Under the pieces are notes generated by a model. The model searched no databases and was not told where the DNA came from. It saw only the letters and a list, made by a program, of their open reading frames with translations. A stretch of DNA of 64,000 bases from Pseudomonas sp. GGS8. Lineage in GTDB: Bacteria > Pseudomonadota > Gammaproteobacteria > Pseudomonadales > Pseudomonadaceae. Shown here piece by piece: positions 28,401-37,534 of this stretch. The position numbers and the translations under genes are program-made. Numbering within the stretch: the stretch's first letter is position 1; every line of letters starts with the position of its first letter. Location: positions 496,001 to 560,000 of the forward strand of contig NZ_JALJWF010000001.1 of NCBI RefSeq assembly GCF_024168645.1, written 5' to 3'.

Positions 28401-28435
28401 TTTACACGTTGCTGGCCAAACCCGATAAACCTTAA
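25409..28435 (+). CDS. mexW: RND efflux permease, MexW-like
   Basis: This is a 1008-aa inner-membrane proton-driven multidrug transporter with the usual twelve helices and two large periplasmic loops. The proton-relay aspartates lie in LVVDDAIVVVENIHRH (TM4). FIRRPVLATVVSLLIVLLG opens TM1. Close similarity to MexW-type permeases is seen in the ITQPMQQSLASAEGIDYMTS and RVIQPKLATLPGMAEAEILG stretches. It is operonic with the fusion protein and ends at a terminator. It probably recruits an OprM-like channel encoded elsewhere. Confidence 0.88.
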   Translation: MAFTDPFIRRPVLATVVSLLIVLLGFQAWSKLPLRQYPQMENALITVTTAYPGANAETIQGYITQPMQQSLASAEGIDYMTSVSRQNFSVISIYARIGSNSDRLFTELLAKANEVKNKLPQDAEDPVLSKEAAGASALMYISFFSNELSNPQITDYLSRVIQPKLATLPGMAEAEILGNQVFAMRLWLDPVKLAGFGLSSSDVTNAVRQYNFLSAAGEVKGEYVVTSINANTELKSAEAFGAIPLKVNGDSRVLLRDVARVEMGAENYNTISSFGGTPSVYIGIKATPGANPLDVIREVRKIMPDLEAQLPPNLKGEIAYDATLFIQASIDEVLKTLFEAVMIVIVVVFLFLGALRSVVIPVVTIPLSMIGVMFFMQMMGYSINLLTLLAMVLAIGLVVDDAIVVVENIHRHIEEGKTPLDAAIEGAREIAMPVVSMTITLAAVYAPIGFLTGLTGALFKEFALTLAGAVVISGVVALTLSPMMCALLLRHDENPTGLAHRLDRIFEGLKRRYQSVLHGTLNTRPVVLVFAVIVLCLIPVLLKFTKSELAPDEDQGVIFMMANAPQPANLDYMNAYTDEFVAIFKEFPEYYSSFQINGFNGVQTGIGGFLLKPWNERHRTQMQILPLVQSKLESIPGLQIFGFNLPSLPGTGEGLPFQFVINSANSYEALLQVMDRVKKRAMESGKFAFVDVDLAFDKPEVVVDIDRAKAAQMGVSMQDLGGTLATMLGEAEINRFTIEGRSYKVIAQVERPYRDNPDWLNHYYVKNSKGELLPLSTLITVTDRARPRQLNQFQQLNSAILSGVPLVSMGEAIDTVRQIAREEAPAGYAVDYAGASRQYVQEGSALWVTFALALAIIFLVLAAQFESFRDPLVILVTVPLSICGALIPLFLGWSSMNIYTQVGLVTLIGLISKHGILIVEFANQLRKEKGLTPREAVEEAAAIRLRPVLMTTAAMVFGMVPLIIATGAGAVSRFDIGTVIATGMSIGTLFTLFVLPCIYTLLAKPDKP

Positions 28436-28446
28436 CGTCAAAAACC

Positions 28447-28474
28447 AAAAGGCCTCGCATTCGCGAGGCCTTTT
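28447..28474 (+). terminator. Terminator after the RND permease
   Basis: Stem AAAAGGCCTCGC/GCGAGGCCTTTT with a 4-nt loop; it may serve both strands. Confidence 0.85.
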
Positions 28475-28492
28475 ATGTGGGCTTCAATCTGT

Positions 28493-28720
28493 TCAACTCT
28501 GTGGCCTCAGTCCCTGAGAAAGTCCGAACATGAACAGTAACAAGTCATGATCAGGTTGAGTGGCCATGGGTGCTTTGGCCACCCGGGGCAATGGACAATG
28601 CGCGTCACCGTGCACTGAACTGAGGACTTGCATGCGGGGCTGCTCCCAGGCAGCCACCGCCAAAGAAGCAACTGCCAAGGCTCCGGCTAAAAACAAACCT
28701 CGCGCAATTTCGAGTTTCAT
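28493..28720 (-). CDS. Small exported protein, unknown
   Basis: This is a 75-aa ORF whose first 25 residues look like a signal peptide (LFLAGALAVASLAVAAWEQ). A short polar C-terminus contains one Cys and a PDHDLLLFMFG stretch. The ATG at 28720 shares a base with the stop of the 45-aa ORF upstream, so the pair is probably translated together. I do not recognise the family. It occupies the end of the colRS-methyltransferase gene string, ending just past the RND terminator. Confidence 0.5.
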   Translation of the reverse strand: MKLEIARGLFLAGALAVASLAVAAWEQPRMQVLSSVHGDAHCPLPRVAKAPMATQPDHDLLLFMFGLSQGLRPQS

Positions 28721-28857
28721 CACGATAAGCCTTTGATAGCGCTGCCAAACGCCTTGTTATAAAAATAGACGAGTTTTTCCCAGTCTGTATCGCTGAACGA
28801 CGAGTGGCGACGCCCTTGCTTCAGGTCATGGGGCGCAGCTGCATAGTGCACTGTCAT
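28720..28857 (-). CDS. Small 45-aa ORF, unknown
   Basis: This short frame begins 4 nt after the methyltransferase stop with AGAGG 8 nt before its ATG, so translation is likely coupled. The product is soluble and mixed-charge, with an aromatic C-terminal half (DWEKLVYFYNKAFG). I know of no family. It lies where the LPS kinase wapQ follows orf222 in other pseudomonads (from memory), so it could be a replacement or a remnant. Confidence 0.45.
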   Translation of the reverse strand: MTVHYAAAPHDLKQGRRHSSFSDTDWEKLVYFYNKAFGSAIKGLS

Positions 28858-28861
28858 TCTG

Positions 28862-29530
28862 TTACCTCTTGCGTAATACATAGACCCGCCACATGGCATA
28901 GAGCGGTAAAAAATCCATTTGCCCCTGAATACGGAAACCCGCCTGCTCGAACTCCTTTTCAATCGTAGCCGCCGGTAACACAAATCGAGTTTGGTAACCT
29001 TCTTGCCCACGCCGTCTCTCGGCGCGCTTGCGTTTCCAGGCCCTGAAATTGCCGTCGACCCATAGCGAAACAATCACGCTGTCGCGGGTGACACGCTCGA
29101 ATTCGCGCAGGATGGTCAGTCGTTGCTCGGCTTCACCGATGTGATGGAGCAGACGCATGCAGAAAATGCTGTCGACGGCATTATCGGGCAAGGCAATGTC
29201 GAATGCAGATGTGTGCAAGGGTTGTACCCTTTTGACCACATCGGCGGGTTGCGTGCGCATGGCAGTCTTGAGCATGGACACCGAGTTGTCGGCCCCGATG
29301 ATGACACGGTTGTGTTTTTCCGCGAGCAACGGCCAGAAGCGCCCGGCACCGCAGGGCAAATCGAGGACCAGGCCAGGTTCACCGGCCAACGCCAGGGCCT
29401 TTCGCGCCAGGTGTTCGTCACGCCATTGGGACAGTCGGCGACCGAGCCCCACCGGGTGCTTGCGCAAGTTTTTCCGTGCGGGTTGATCGTCGTATTTTTC
29501 GGAGAAGCCGAGCTTTATCGGGCCAGCCAT
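28862..29530 (-). CDS. SAM-dependent methyltransferase, ColRS-associated (orf222 type)
   Basis: This is a 222-aa class I methyltransferase. The SAM-binding motif I is LVLDLPCGAGRFWPLLA, followed by VIIGADNSVSML and, at motif IV, VDSIFCMRLLHHIGE. The ATG at 29530 has AGGAG 9 nt upstream, and this start gives exactly the 222 residues by which the colRS-linked gene was named in P. fluorescens. The target is thought to be an envelope or LPS component, by context. A candidate ColR site lies about 70 bp upstream, in the gap after colS. Confidence 0.85.
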   Translation of the reverse strand: MAGPIKLGFSEKYDDQPARKNLRKHPVGLGRRLSQWRDEHLARKALALAGEPGLVLDLPCGAGRFWPLLAEKHNRVIIGADNSVSMLKTAMRTQPADVVKRVQPLHTSAFDIALPDNAVDSIFCMRLLHHIGEAEQRLTILREFERVTRDSVIVSLWVDGNFRAWKRKRAERRRGQEGYQTRFVLPAATIEKEFEQAGFRIQGQMDFLPLYAMWRVYVLRKR

Positions 29531-29601
29531 GACTGCAGTCTCCTGAGCTTCTGATGACAACCACCTTAAGTTGCGAGGTGTCAGCGTCAGGTCATGCCTT
29601 G

Positions 29602-29617
29602 GTGAAAATTTCGTCAG
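29602..29617 (-). promoter_or_regulatory. Candidate ColR box upstream of the methyltransferase
   Basis: On the minus strand the site reads CTGACGAAATTTTCAC, 14 of 16 matches to the P. putida ColR consensus as I recall it (YYNASNNYTTTTTCAC). It points towards the methyltransferase gene. Confidence 0.5.
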
Positions 29618-29677
29618 GTAAACCCGGAATCATTTCAGGGTTTTGCGGAGCCGATTTAATGTTCACCCCGTTCACCG

Positions 29678-30952
29678 CTATTTCTGACTCAACTCCACCT
29701 GAAAGCGACAACCGTTAGGTTCCATGTTCGTCAGGCTGACACTCCAGCCCTGGTTCTCGCAGATTCGCTGCACCAGCGACAGTCCCAGCCCCAAGCCCTC
29801 GCCACGCTTCTCGCTGCCGCGTACGAAAGGCTCGAACATCGCCTCACGTTTTTCCTCGGGAATGCCTACACCACTGTCCTCGACCACGAACCCCGTATCC
29901 GTCAGGGCCAGGCGGATAAACCCATGCTCGGTGTAATGCAGCGCATTACGCAACAGGTTGCCCATCACCGCGTGCAGAAGCGTCGCGTTATAGCGAGTGT
30001 CCGGCGGGTTGCCCAACTCGACGTTCAACGTCAGGCCCTTGGCTTCGATCGGTTCACGCCATTGGCAAAGCAACCCGTCAGCCACCTGACTGAGGCTCTG
30101 CTGGGGTGCCATGCTGGCGTCTTCATGCTGAGCACGGGCCAGCATGAGGAAGGTTTGCACCAGCTCACGCATTTCTGTGCAAGCCCGGGCGATCCGCTCG
30201 ACCTGGGCACGCCCGCGCTGATCGATGCCGGGGTTTTCCAGCAACAATTCACAGGAACTGGCCAACACCATCAATGGCGTGCGCAGTTCGTGGCTGACGT
30301 CACTGGTGAACAATCGCTCACGGGTCAACGCCTGACGCAAGCGCCCGAGCGTGGCGTCGAAGGCCACGGCCAGTTCGCCCACTTCATCGGCGGCATAATC
30401 CGGAGCCAGTGGTGGTGCCAGGCCCAGCAGCTGATCGCGATGGCGCACCTGACGGGCCAGTCGCACCACCGGCGCCATCACCTTGCGCGCCAGCACCCAG
30501 CCCAGAAATACCGCCAGCGCCAGGCTCAGCACGAAACCCACCAGCACGACGGCAAACAGCACCCGTTCACGCTCTTCGAAATCGCTCTGGTCCTGCAACA
30601 GCACGTAACGCCGTCCGTCGACGATTTCGACCATTGCGTGATACGACAGATGGTCGCGAAAGACTTCATGAAAACCCGAGTCCAGATGCCGCAAATCCTT
30701 GGGCAACTCAAAATCGCCCGGCCCACCGCTGAAATAGAATAGCTGGTCCGGCTCGGGGCGGTGGCTCCAGTCCGTCACGCTGTCCATCAGCAACAGGCGT
30801 TGCAAATCGCCGCCCAGACCTGCCGAAATCAGTTTCTCTTCCACCAGGTGCACGGTCGCTATGATGCCTATCGCGAAGGCTCCCGCGACCAACGCGCTCA
30901 TCAACGCAAAGGCGATGATGATCCGTTGCGAAAGGCTCTGCTTAAACTCCAT
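29678..30952 (-). CDS. colS: Sensor histidine kinase ColS
   Basis: This is a 424-aa inner-membrane sensor kinase for excess zinc/iron and envelope stress. It has TM1 (about 10-34), a periplasmic domain, TM2 (about 132-155), HAMP, HisKA with SHELRTPL (His221) and an HATPase domain (NLLRNALHY, EDSGVGIPE, GEGLGLGLSLV). With the ATG at 30952 the metal-sensing residues reported for ColS, His35, Glu96, His105, Glu126 and Glu129, all fall in register (ExxE is EERE). This start, not the GTG three bases earlier, is therefore preferred. It overlaps colR by 11 nt. Confidence 0.95.
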   Translation of the reverse strand: MEFKQSLSQRIIIAFALMSALVAGAFAIGIIATVHLVEEKLISAGLGGDLQRLLLMDSVTDWSHRPEPDQLFYFSGGPGDFELPKDLRHLDSGFHEVFRDHLSYHAMVEIVDGRRYVLLQDQSDFEERERVLFAVVLVGFVLSLALAVFLGWVLARKVMAPVVRLARQVRHRDQLLGLAPPLAPDYAADEVGELAVAFDATLGRLRQALTRERLFTSDVSHELRTPLMVLASSCELLLENPGIDQRGRAQVERIARACTEMRELVQTFLMLARAQHEDASMAPQQSLSQVADGLLCQWREPIEAKGLTLNVELGNPPDTRYNATLLHAVMGNLLRNALHYTEHGFIRLALTDTGFVVEDSGVGIPEEKREAMFEPFVRGSEKRGEGLGLGLSLVQRICENQGWSVSLTNMEPNGCRFQVELSQK

Positions 30953-31625
30953 CACGGCCCTCGGCCAAGCGATAACCGACGCCGTGCACCGTGTGTAGCA
31001 AAGGTTTGGCGAACGGCTTGTCGATCACCTGGCGCAATTGATGGACGTGACTGCGCAGGCTGTCGCTGTCCGGGCAGTCGTCGCCCCACAGGGCCTCTTC
31101 GAGAATTTCCCGGCGCAGCACGTGCGGGCTTTTCTGCATCAACACGGCCAACAACTTCAGGCCCACCGGGTTGAGTTTCAGCAGACGGCCTTCGCGCGTG
31201 ACCTCCAGGGTATCGAGGTCGTAGCTCAGATCGCCGACCTGCAAGGCACGGCGACCGCCACCCTGGGCACGGCGCATGACCGCCTCGATGCGCGCCGCCA
31301 GTTCGGACAGGGCAAAGGGTTTGATCAGGTAATCGTCGGCGCCGGACTTGAAGCCTTGCAGACGGTCGTCCAGTTGATCGCGCGCGGTGAGCATGATCAC
31401 CGGCGTATCACGGCGAGCGTCTTCGCGCAGGCGTTTGCACAGGGTGTAGCCATCGATACCGGGCAGCATGATATCGAGTACGATCAAGTCGTAATGCTCG
31501 GTGGCCGCCAGGTGCAAGCCAGATAAACCGTCCTGCGCGCAATCCACGGTGTAACCTTTGAGCCCTAGATAATCGGCCAGGTTGGCCAGGATATCGCGGT
31601 TGTCTTCAACCAATAGAATTCGCAT
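30942..31625 (-). CDS. colR: Response regulator ColR
   Basis: This is a 227-aa OmpR/PhoB-type regulator. The receiver domain has the phospho-acceptor Asp51 (LIVLDIMLPGIDGY) and Lys in SGADDYLIKPF. The C-terminal winged helix includes SDSLRSHVHQLRQVIDKPF. GGAGGTG precedes the ATG by 5 nt. It is operonic with colS. ColR controls membrane-homeostasis genes; two candidate boxes lie in this window, one of them in the divergent region just upstream of colR itself. Confidence 0.96.
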   Translation of the reverse strand: MRILLVEDNRDILANLADYLGLKGYTVDCAQDGLSGLHLAATEHYDLIVLDIMLPGIDGYTLCKRLREDARRDTPVIMLTARDQLDDRLQGFKSGADDYLIKPFALSELAARIEAVMRRAQGGGRRALQVGDLSYDLDTLEVTREGRLLKLNPVGLKLLAVLMQKSPHVLRREILEEALWGDDCPDSDSLRSHVHQLRQVIDKPFAKPLLHTVHGVGYRLAEGRDGV

Positions 31626-31739
31626 CGGCACCTCCTCCGTATACAGTAACGGCCGTCTTGGCGCGCAGCTTAAGGCCAAGTGTGACTCAGGGCTAGGGCG
31701 GCGGGTCGTAGAATCGATGCGCTCAACCAAATAATGGTA

Positions 31740-31755
31740 CTAACAAGTTTTTCAC
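31740..31755 (+). promoter_or_regulatory. Candidate ColR box between colR and the LTA-synthase-like gene
   Basis: CTAACAAGTTTTTCAC matches 15 of 16 positions of the ColR consensus as I recall it. It is oriented towards the LTA-synthase-like gene and lies about 70 bp before its start. Confidence 0.55.
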
Positions 31756-31824
31756 TGTCGGTTCACAACCTGACTACAGCGTTCAAGAGAAACTTTCGCG
31801 CGATTGATATAGGGAATGTTGATA

Positions 31825-33774
31825 ATGGATTGTTTGAAGATGGCGCCAATGCGCTTTCTGCTGCTGGTAACCAGTTCCTGGCTGGTCATTTTTCTCCTGA
31901 CCCGAAGCATTCTACTCCTCACTCACCTGGATGAGGCCGGCAGCGGACTCCTGTCAGTGTTTGGCATCGGTCTGCTTTATGACCTGGGTTTCATTGCCTA
32001 CGCGGCGCTGCCCATGGGCCTCTATCTGCTGCTATGCCCGCCAGCCTTGTGGCGCCGCCGTGGCCATCGCTGGTTCCTTCAGGGACTGCTGACCGTCAGC
32101 CTGTTTGCCATGCTGTTCACATCGGTGGCCGAATGGCTGTTCTGGGATGAGTTCGGTGTGCGTTTCAACTTCATCGCCGTCGATTACCTGGTGTACTCCG
32201 ACGAAGTGCTGAATAACCTGCTGGAGTCGTACCCGATCGGCAAGCTGCTGAGCATGCTCGCAGTGCTGGCCGTGGTCCTGAGCTTTGCCCTGCGCAAATC
32301 CTTCAACACTGCACTGGACGCACCATTGCCTGCCATGCGCGGGCGTCTGCTGAATGCGCTCGGCCTGCTGATCGTCGCGGGCCTGAGCGCGCAACTGCTC
32401 AGCCAGGATGCGCCGCGCGCTCAAGGCGGCAATGCCTATCAGAACGAACTGGCGAGCAATGGCCCGTACCAGTTCTTCGCCGCCTTCCGCAATAATGAAC
32501 TGGATTACCCGCAGTTCTACAGCAGCCTGCCGAATGCCGTCGTCGCACAACAGATTCGCGCTGAACTGACCGAGCCCAACGCTCGCTTCATCGGCGAGGA
32601 TCCGCAGGACATCCGCCGGATGATCGATAATCCCGGCATCGAACGAACACCCAACATCGTGCTGGTCACCATCGAAAGCTTCAGTGCCAAGTACATGGGC
32701 AGCAATGGCAACGATCGCAACCTGACACCAAACCTCGATGCCTTGCGCAAACAAAGCCTGTACTTCAATAATTTCTACGCCACCGGCACCCGCACCGATC
32801 GCGGCCTGGAGGCCATCACCCTGGCCATTCCACCGACGCCGGGGCGCTCGATCGTCAAGCGCGTGGGTCGTGAAAGCGGTTTCGCCAGCCTCGGCCAGCA
32901 ACTCAGCGCCGTGGGTTACGACAGCGTATTCGTGTATGGCGGGCGCGGTTACTTCGACAACATGAACGCGTTCTTCAGCGGCAACGGCTATCGCATCGTC
33001 GACCAGAGCAGCGTCGATGAATCAGAGATTCACTTCAAGAACGCCTGGGGAATGGCTGACGAAGACCTCTATAACCAGACCCTGAAACTGGCCGATGCCG
33101 ACTACGCCAGGCAACAGCCGTTTCTGCTGCAACTGATGACCACCTCCAACCATCGCCCCTACACCTACCCGGATAACCGGATCGATATCAAATCCGGTAG
33201 CGGACGCGACGGTGCGGTGAAGTACACCGACTTCGCCATTGGTCAGTTCCTCGATCAGGCGCGCAAAAAACCCTGGTTCGATAATACAATCTTCGTCTTC
33301 GTTGCCGACCACACGGCTGGCAGCGCCGGCAAAGAAGACTTGCCGATCAGCAACTATCAGATTCCGCTGTTCATCTATGCACCGAAGCTGATCGACGCTC
33401 GGGAAACCGCACAGCTGGCCAGTCAGATCGACCTTGCGCCAACGTTGCTCGGGCTGCTGAACCTGGATTACCAGTCGACGTTCTTCGGTCGCAACCTGTT
33501 GCAGGACAATCCACTGCCGCCGCGAGTGGTGGTGGGCAACTATCAACATCTGGGCTTGTTCGATGGTAAGGATTTAGCGATCCTGAGCCCGCGTGAGGGG
33601 CTGCGTCGCCACGACGATGCACTGACCGACAGTCGCGAATCACAGGCAACCACAGGTGATCCGTTGATCACCCGCGCAATCACTTATTACCAAACTGCCA
33701 GTCATGGCTTCAAGCAACAGCTGCTCGGCTGGAAAGCGCCCACGGAGGGCACCCGCCAAGTCAGCGAACGTTAA
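31825..33774 (+). CDS. LTA synthase/phosphoglycerol transferase-like sulfatase-fold membrane protein
   Basis: This is a 649-aa inner-membrane protein. Five hydrophobic helices in about residues 8-195 are followed by a large periplasmic sulfatase-like domain. The catalytic threonine sits in FYATGTRTDRGLEA; metal-binding parts are NIVLVTIESFSAKYMG and VFVADHTAGS. Gram-negative members transfer phosphoglycerol or phosphoethanolamine to periplasmic glucans or LPS; the acceptor here is unknown. The ATG at 31825 is favoured over 31816, because AGGGA is 9 nt upstream of the former and abuts the latter. It is divergent from colR and carries a candidate ColR box. Confidence 0.85.
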   Translation: MDCLKMAPMRFLLLVTSSWLVIFLLTRSILLLTHLDEAGSGLLSVFGIGLLYDLGFIAYAALPMGLYLLLCPPALWRRRGHRWFLQGLLTVSLFAMLFTSVAEWLFWDEFGVRFNFIAVDYLVYSDEVLNNLLESYPIGKLLSMLAVLAVVLSFALRKSFNTALDAPLPAMRGRLLNALGLLIVAGLSAQLLSQDAPRAQGGNAYQNELASNGPYQFFAAFRNNELDYPQFYSSLPNAVVAQQIRAELTEPNARFIGEDPQDIRRMIDNPGIERTPNIVLVTIESFSAKYMGSNGNDRNLTPNLDALRKQSLYFNNFYATGTRTDRGLEAITLAIPPTPGRSIVKRVGRESGFASLGQQLSAVGYDSVFVYGGRGYFDNMNAFFSGNGYRIVDQSSVDESEIHFKNAWGMADEDLYNQTLKLADADYARQQPFLLQLMTTSNHRPYTYPDNRIDIKSGSGRDGAVKYTDFAIGQFLDQARKKPWFDNTIFVFVADHTAGSAGKEDLPISNYQIPLFIYAPKLIDARETAQLASQIDLAPTLLGLLNLDYQSTFFGRNLLQDNPLPPRVVVGNYQHLGLFDGKDLAILSPREGLRRHDDALTDSRESQATTGDPLITRAITYYQTASHGFKQQLLGWKAPTEGTRQVSER

Positions 33775-33780
33775 TCGAAT

Positions 33781-33809
33781 GGCCCCGGGCTGATGCCCCG
33801 GGGTTTTTC
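33781..33809 (+). terminator. Terminator after the LTA-synthase-like gene
   Basis: Stem CCCCGGGC/GCCCCGGGG type followed by TTTTT. Confidence 0.8.
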
Positions 33810-33827
33810 CATTCATCAGGATCCACC

Positions 33828-34571
33828 ATGTCATCAACCGCTGTCCGTCCCGTCTCCCGCCCGCTCAACTTCTGGCTGTGCCTGGGAGTACCCGCCATTG
33901 CGGCGATCACCCTGATGCTGCTCGAGTTGACGTCCCTGGACATGGACCTTGCCAAGCTGTTCTATGATCCGGTCGCCGGTGCATTCATCGGGCGCCACAG
34001 TTATTTCCTGGAAAACATCCTGCACGACCGGGCCAAGCAAGTGGTCATTGCCTTTTCGGTGTTGTCCATCCTGGGCTTTATCGGCTCCTTTTTCATTGAA
34101 AGGCTCAAACCGCTCAAACGTGAAATGGGTTGCCTGGTGTTGTCTCTGGCGCTGGCAACCTCCTTTGTCACCCCGCTAAAAGCGGCGACGGCGGTGCAAT
34201 GCCCATGGAGCCTGGAACAATTCGGCGGGCACGAAACCTACAGCGAACTGCTGAGCCCTCGCCCGCACACCGACAAGCCAGGCCGCTGCTGGCCCGGTGG
34301 TCATGCGGCGACCGGTTTCAGCCTGTTTGCGTTGTTCTTTGTGTTGCGTGACCGACGTCCGCGGCTGGCACGCAGTGCGTTTGTCTTCGCTTTCACATTG
34401 GGCTCAGTGTTTTCCGTCGGCCGGATGATGCAGGGCGCGCACTTCTTCTCGCACAACGTGTGGACAGCGATTTTCTGCTGGCTGTTTTGCCTGGGGGCGT
34501 ACTACTACACCCTGTACCGGCCAGCGGCCAAGACTGAGCAGGCGAACGAGGCAGAACCGGTCAGCGCCTGA
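33828..34571 (+). CDS. PAP2-family membrane phosphatase
   Basis: This is a 247-aa inner-membrane phosphatase with about six helices. The PAP2 signature is present as PGGHAATGFS and GRMMQGAHFFSHNVW; the first motif (KxxxxxxRP) is weak. Family members remove phosphate from lipid A, undecaprenyl pyrophosphate or phosphatidic acid. It follows the LTA-synthase-like gene by 53 bp, but beyond a terminator. In this setting, between colRS and groESL, an LpxE-like or lipid recycling role is plausible but unproven. Confidence 0.85.
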   Translation: MSSTAVRPVSRPLNFWLCLGVPAIAAITLMLLELTSLDMDLAKLFYDPVAGAFIGRHSYFLENILHDRAKQVVIAFSVLSILGFIGSFFIERLKPLKREMGCLVLSLALATSFVTPLKAATAVQCPWSLEQFGGHETYSELLSPRPHTDKPGRCWPGGHAATGFSLFALFFVLRDRRPRLARSAFVFAFTLGSVFSVGRMMQGAHFFSHNVWTAIFCWLFCLGAYYYTLYRPAAKTEQANEAEPVSA

Positions 34572-34577
34572 ACCGAC

Positions 34578-34649
34578 GCCATCGCGGGCAAGCCCGCTCC
34601 CACAGGTTTACGCAATCCTCTGTGGGAGCGTGGCTTGCCCGCGATGGCC
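34578..34649. repeat. REP palindrome pair
   Basis: Arms ATCGCGGGCAAGCCCGCTCC and near-complement around a 15-bp spacer, between the convergent PAP2 and groEL genes. Confidence 0.85.
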
Positions 34650-34684
34650 ACGACTCGGTCTCCAGGCCTACCAAACTGAAGGCC

Positions 34685-34726
34685 ATAAAAAACCCCGCCT
34701 GCTCAATGCAGGCGGGGTTTTTTTAT
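34685..34726 (-). terminator. groESL terminator
   Basis: Stem CCCCGCCTGC/GCAGGCGGGG flanked by A-run and T-run, usable in both directions. Confidence 0.9.
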
Positions 34727-34756
34727 GGGGGTAAGCTCGTACGGGGTAAGGCTGGC

Positions 34757-36415
<1,659 letters not shown>

Positions 36416-36452
36416 TTAAATACTTTGTAGTAGCGGGAAAATGAGCGGGGAA

Positions 36453-36746
36453 TCAGCCTTCGACAACAGCGAGAATCTCGTTCTCAGCCATGATCACCAG
36501 GTCTTCGCCATCGACTTTCACAGTGTTGCTGCCGGAGTACGGGCCGAACACCACCTTGTCACCCACTTTCACGGACAGTGCACGCACTTCGCCGTTGTCC
36601 AGCACTTTGCCTGGGCCTACAGCTAGGACTTCACCCTGGTTTGGCTTTTCAGCAGCCGAACCTGGCAGGACGATACCGCCAGCGGTTTTCTTTTCTTCTT
36701 CGCTGCGACGGATAACGACGCGGTCATGCAGAGGACGAAGCTTCAT
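36453..36746 (-). CDS. groES: Co-chaperonin GroES
   Basis: This is the 97-aa heptameric lid of the GroEL chamber. [13 protein letters not shown] at the N-terminus and the mobile-loop region [13 protein letters not shown] are diagnostic. AGGAGAG precedes the ATG. It is the first gene of groESL. Confidence 0.99.
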   Translation of the reverse strand: MKLRPLHDRVVIRRSEEEKKTAGGIVLPGSAAEKPNQGEVLAVGPGKVLDNGEVRALSVKVGDKVVFGPYSGSNTVKVDGEDLVIMAENEILAVVEG

Positions 36747-36888
36747 TGTCGATCTCTCCTAATTGTGGTTTTCATCGGCCGGTGTAGTCCCGGCGGGTTT
36801 AACAAATCCGGCGGCGCCGGGTGCGGTTCGTCGAGCGAACCGCGGAAGTCTGTCTGGCGCAATTGCCAGAAACCTTGCGGTGACCGTT

Positions 36889-36916
36889 ACATAAGGGCGC
36901 GCGAGCCTATTTCAAG
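36889..36916 (-). promoter_or_regulatory. Sigma-32 (RpoH) type promoter for groESL
   Basis: On the minus strand: CTTGAAA (-35, 36916-36910), a 12-nt spacer, then CCCTTATGT (-10, 36897-36889). This is close to the RpoH consensus CTTGAAA-N11-15-CCCCATNT. The long leader (about 140 nt) ends at the groES ribosome site. Confidence 0.75.
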
Positions 36917-36956
36917 GGCCGTGAGCGAAATTTTTACGTCGATGCCCTGAAAACGA

Positions 36957-36981
36957 ACACGGCACCCGAAGGTGCCGTGTC
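36957..36981 (-). terminator. Hairpin terminator after fxsA
   Basis: Stem ACGGCACC/GGTGCCGT with loop CGAA, just past the fxsA stop; there is no strong T-run on the minus strand, so it may be weak. Confidence 0.5.
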
Positions 36982-36991
36982 GATGGACGTG

Positions 36992-37468
36992 TTACTTGGA
37001 GTCGCGGTGTTCGAACTCGCCTTCGATCACGTTGGGCTCACGGCCCAACGGCTGACGTGGAGCAGGACCGCCCCGCGGCTGAAGGTCATCGGCAAACGCA
37101 CGCTGACGCATCGCTTGTTCCTCGGCGCGCTGGCGCATTTTATTGGCCAGCAGTCGACGCGAGATCGGCAGCAGCATAATCAGACCCAGCACGTCGGTGA
37201 CGAAGCCCGGCAGAATCAACAGACCACCCGCCAGGGCCAGCATCAGGCCCTCGAGCATGGTCTGGGCCGGCAACTCGCCGCGGTTCAGGCTTTCACGAGC
37301 GCGCAGCGCGGTAGCCAGACCGGCGATACGCAGCACGAACACGCCGAGCATCGAGCCGAGAATAATCAGCAGCAAGGCCGGGAAAAACCCGATCGCCCCG
37401 CTGACCTTGACGAATACGAACAGCTCCAACACCGGAAACAGTACAAAGAGCAACAAAAAAGGGCGCAT
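36992..37468 (-). CDS. fxsA: FxsA family membrane protein
   Basis: This is a 158-aa inner-membrane protein of the FxsA family (suppressor of F exclusion of phage T7). Hydrophobic helices are in about residues 3-19, 23-45 and 70-95, with the family segment LELFVFVKVSGAIGFFPALL. The C-terminal tail is basic and proline-rich, presumably cytoplasmic. The ATG at 37468 has GAGGA 9 nt before it. It commonly sits beside groESL in gamma-proteobacteria. Confidence 0.9.
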   Translation of the reverse strand: MRPFLLLFVLFPVLELFVFVKVSGAIGFFPALLLIILGSMLGVFVLRIAGLATALRARESLNRGELPAQTMLEGLMLALAGGLLILPGFVTDVLGLIMLLPISRRLLANKMRQRAEEQAMRQRAFADDLQPRGGPAPRQPLGREPNVIEGEFEHRDSK

Positions 37469-37534
37469 CAAATGGTTCCTCAACGCAAGACAGCCTTGCC
37501 AGTGTTCCTTAGATGACGTCGCCGTTTCGTGAAT

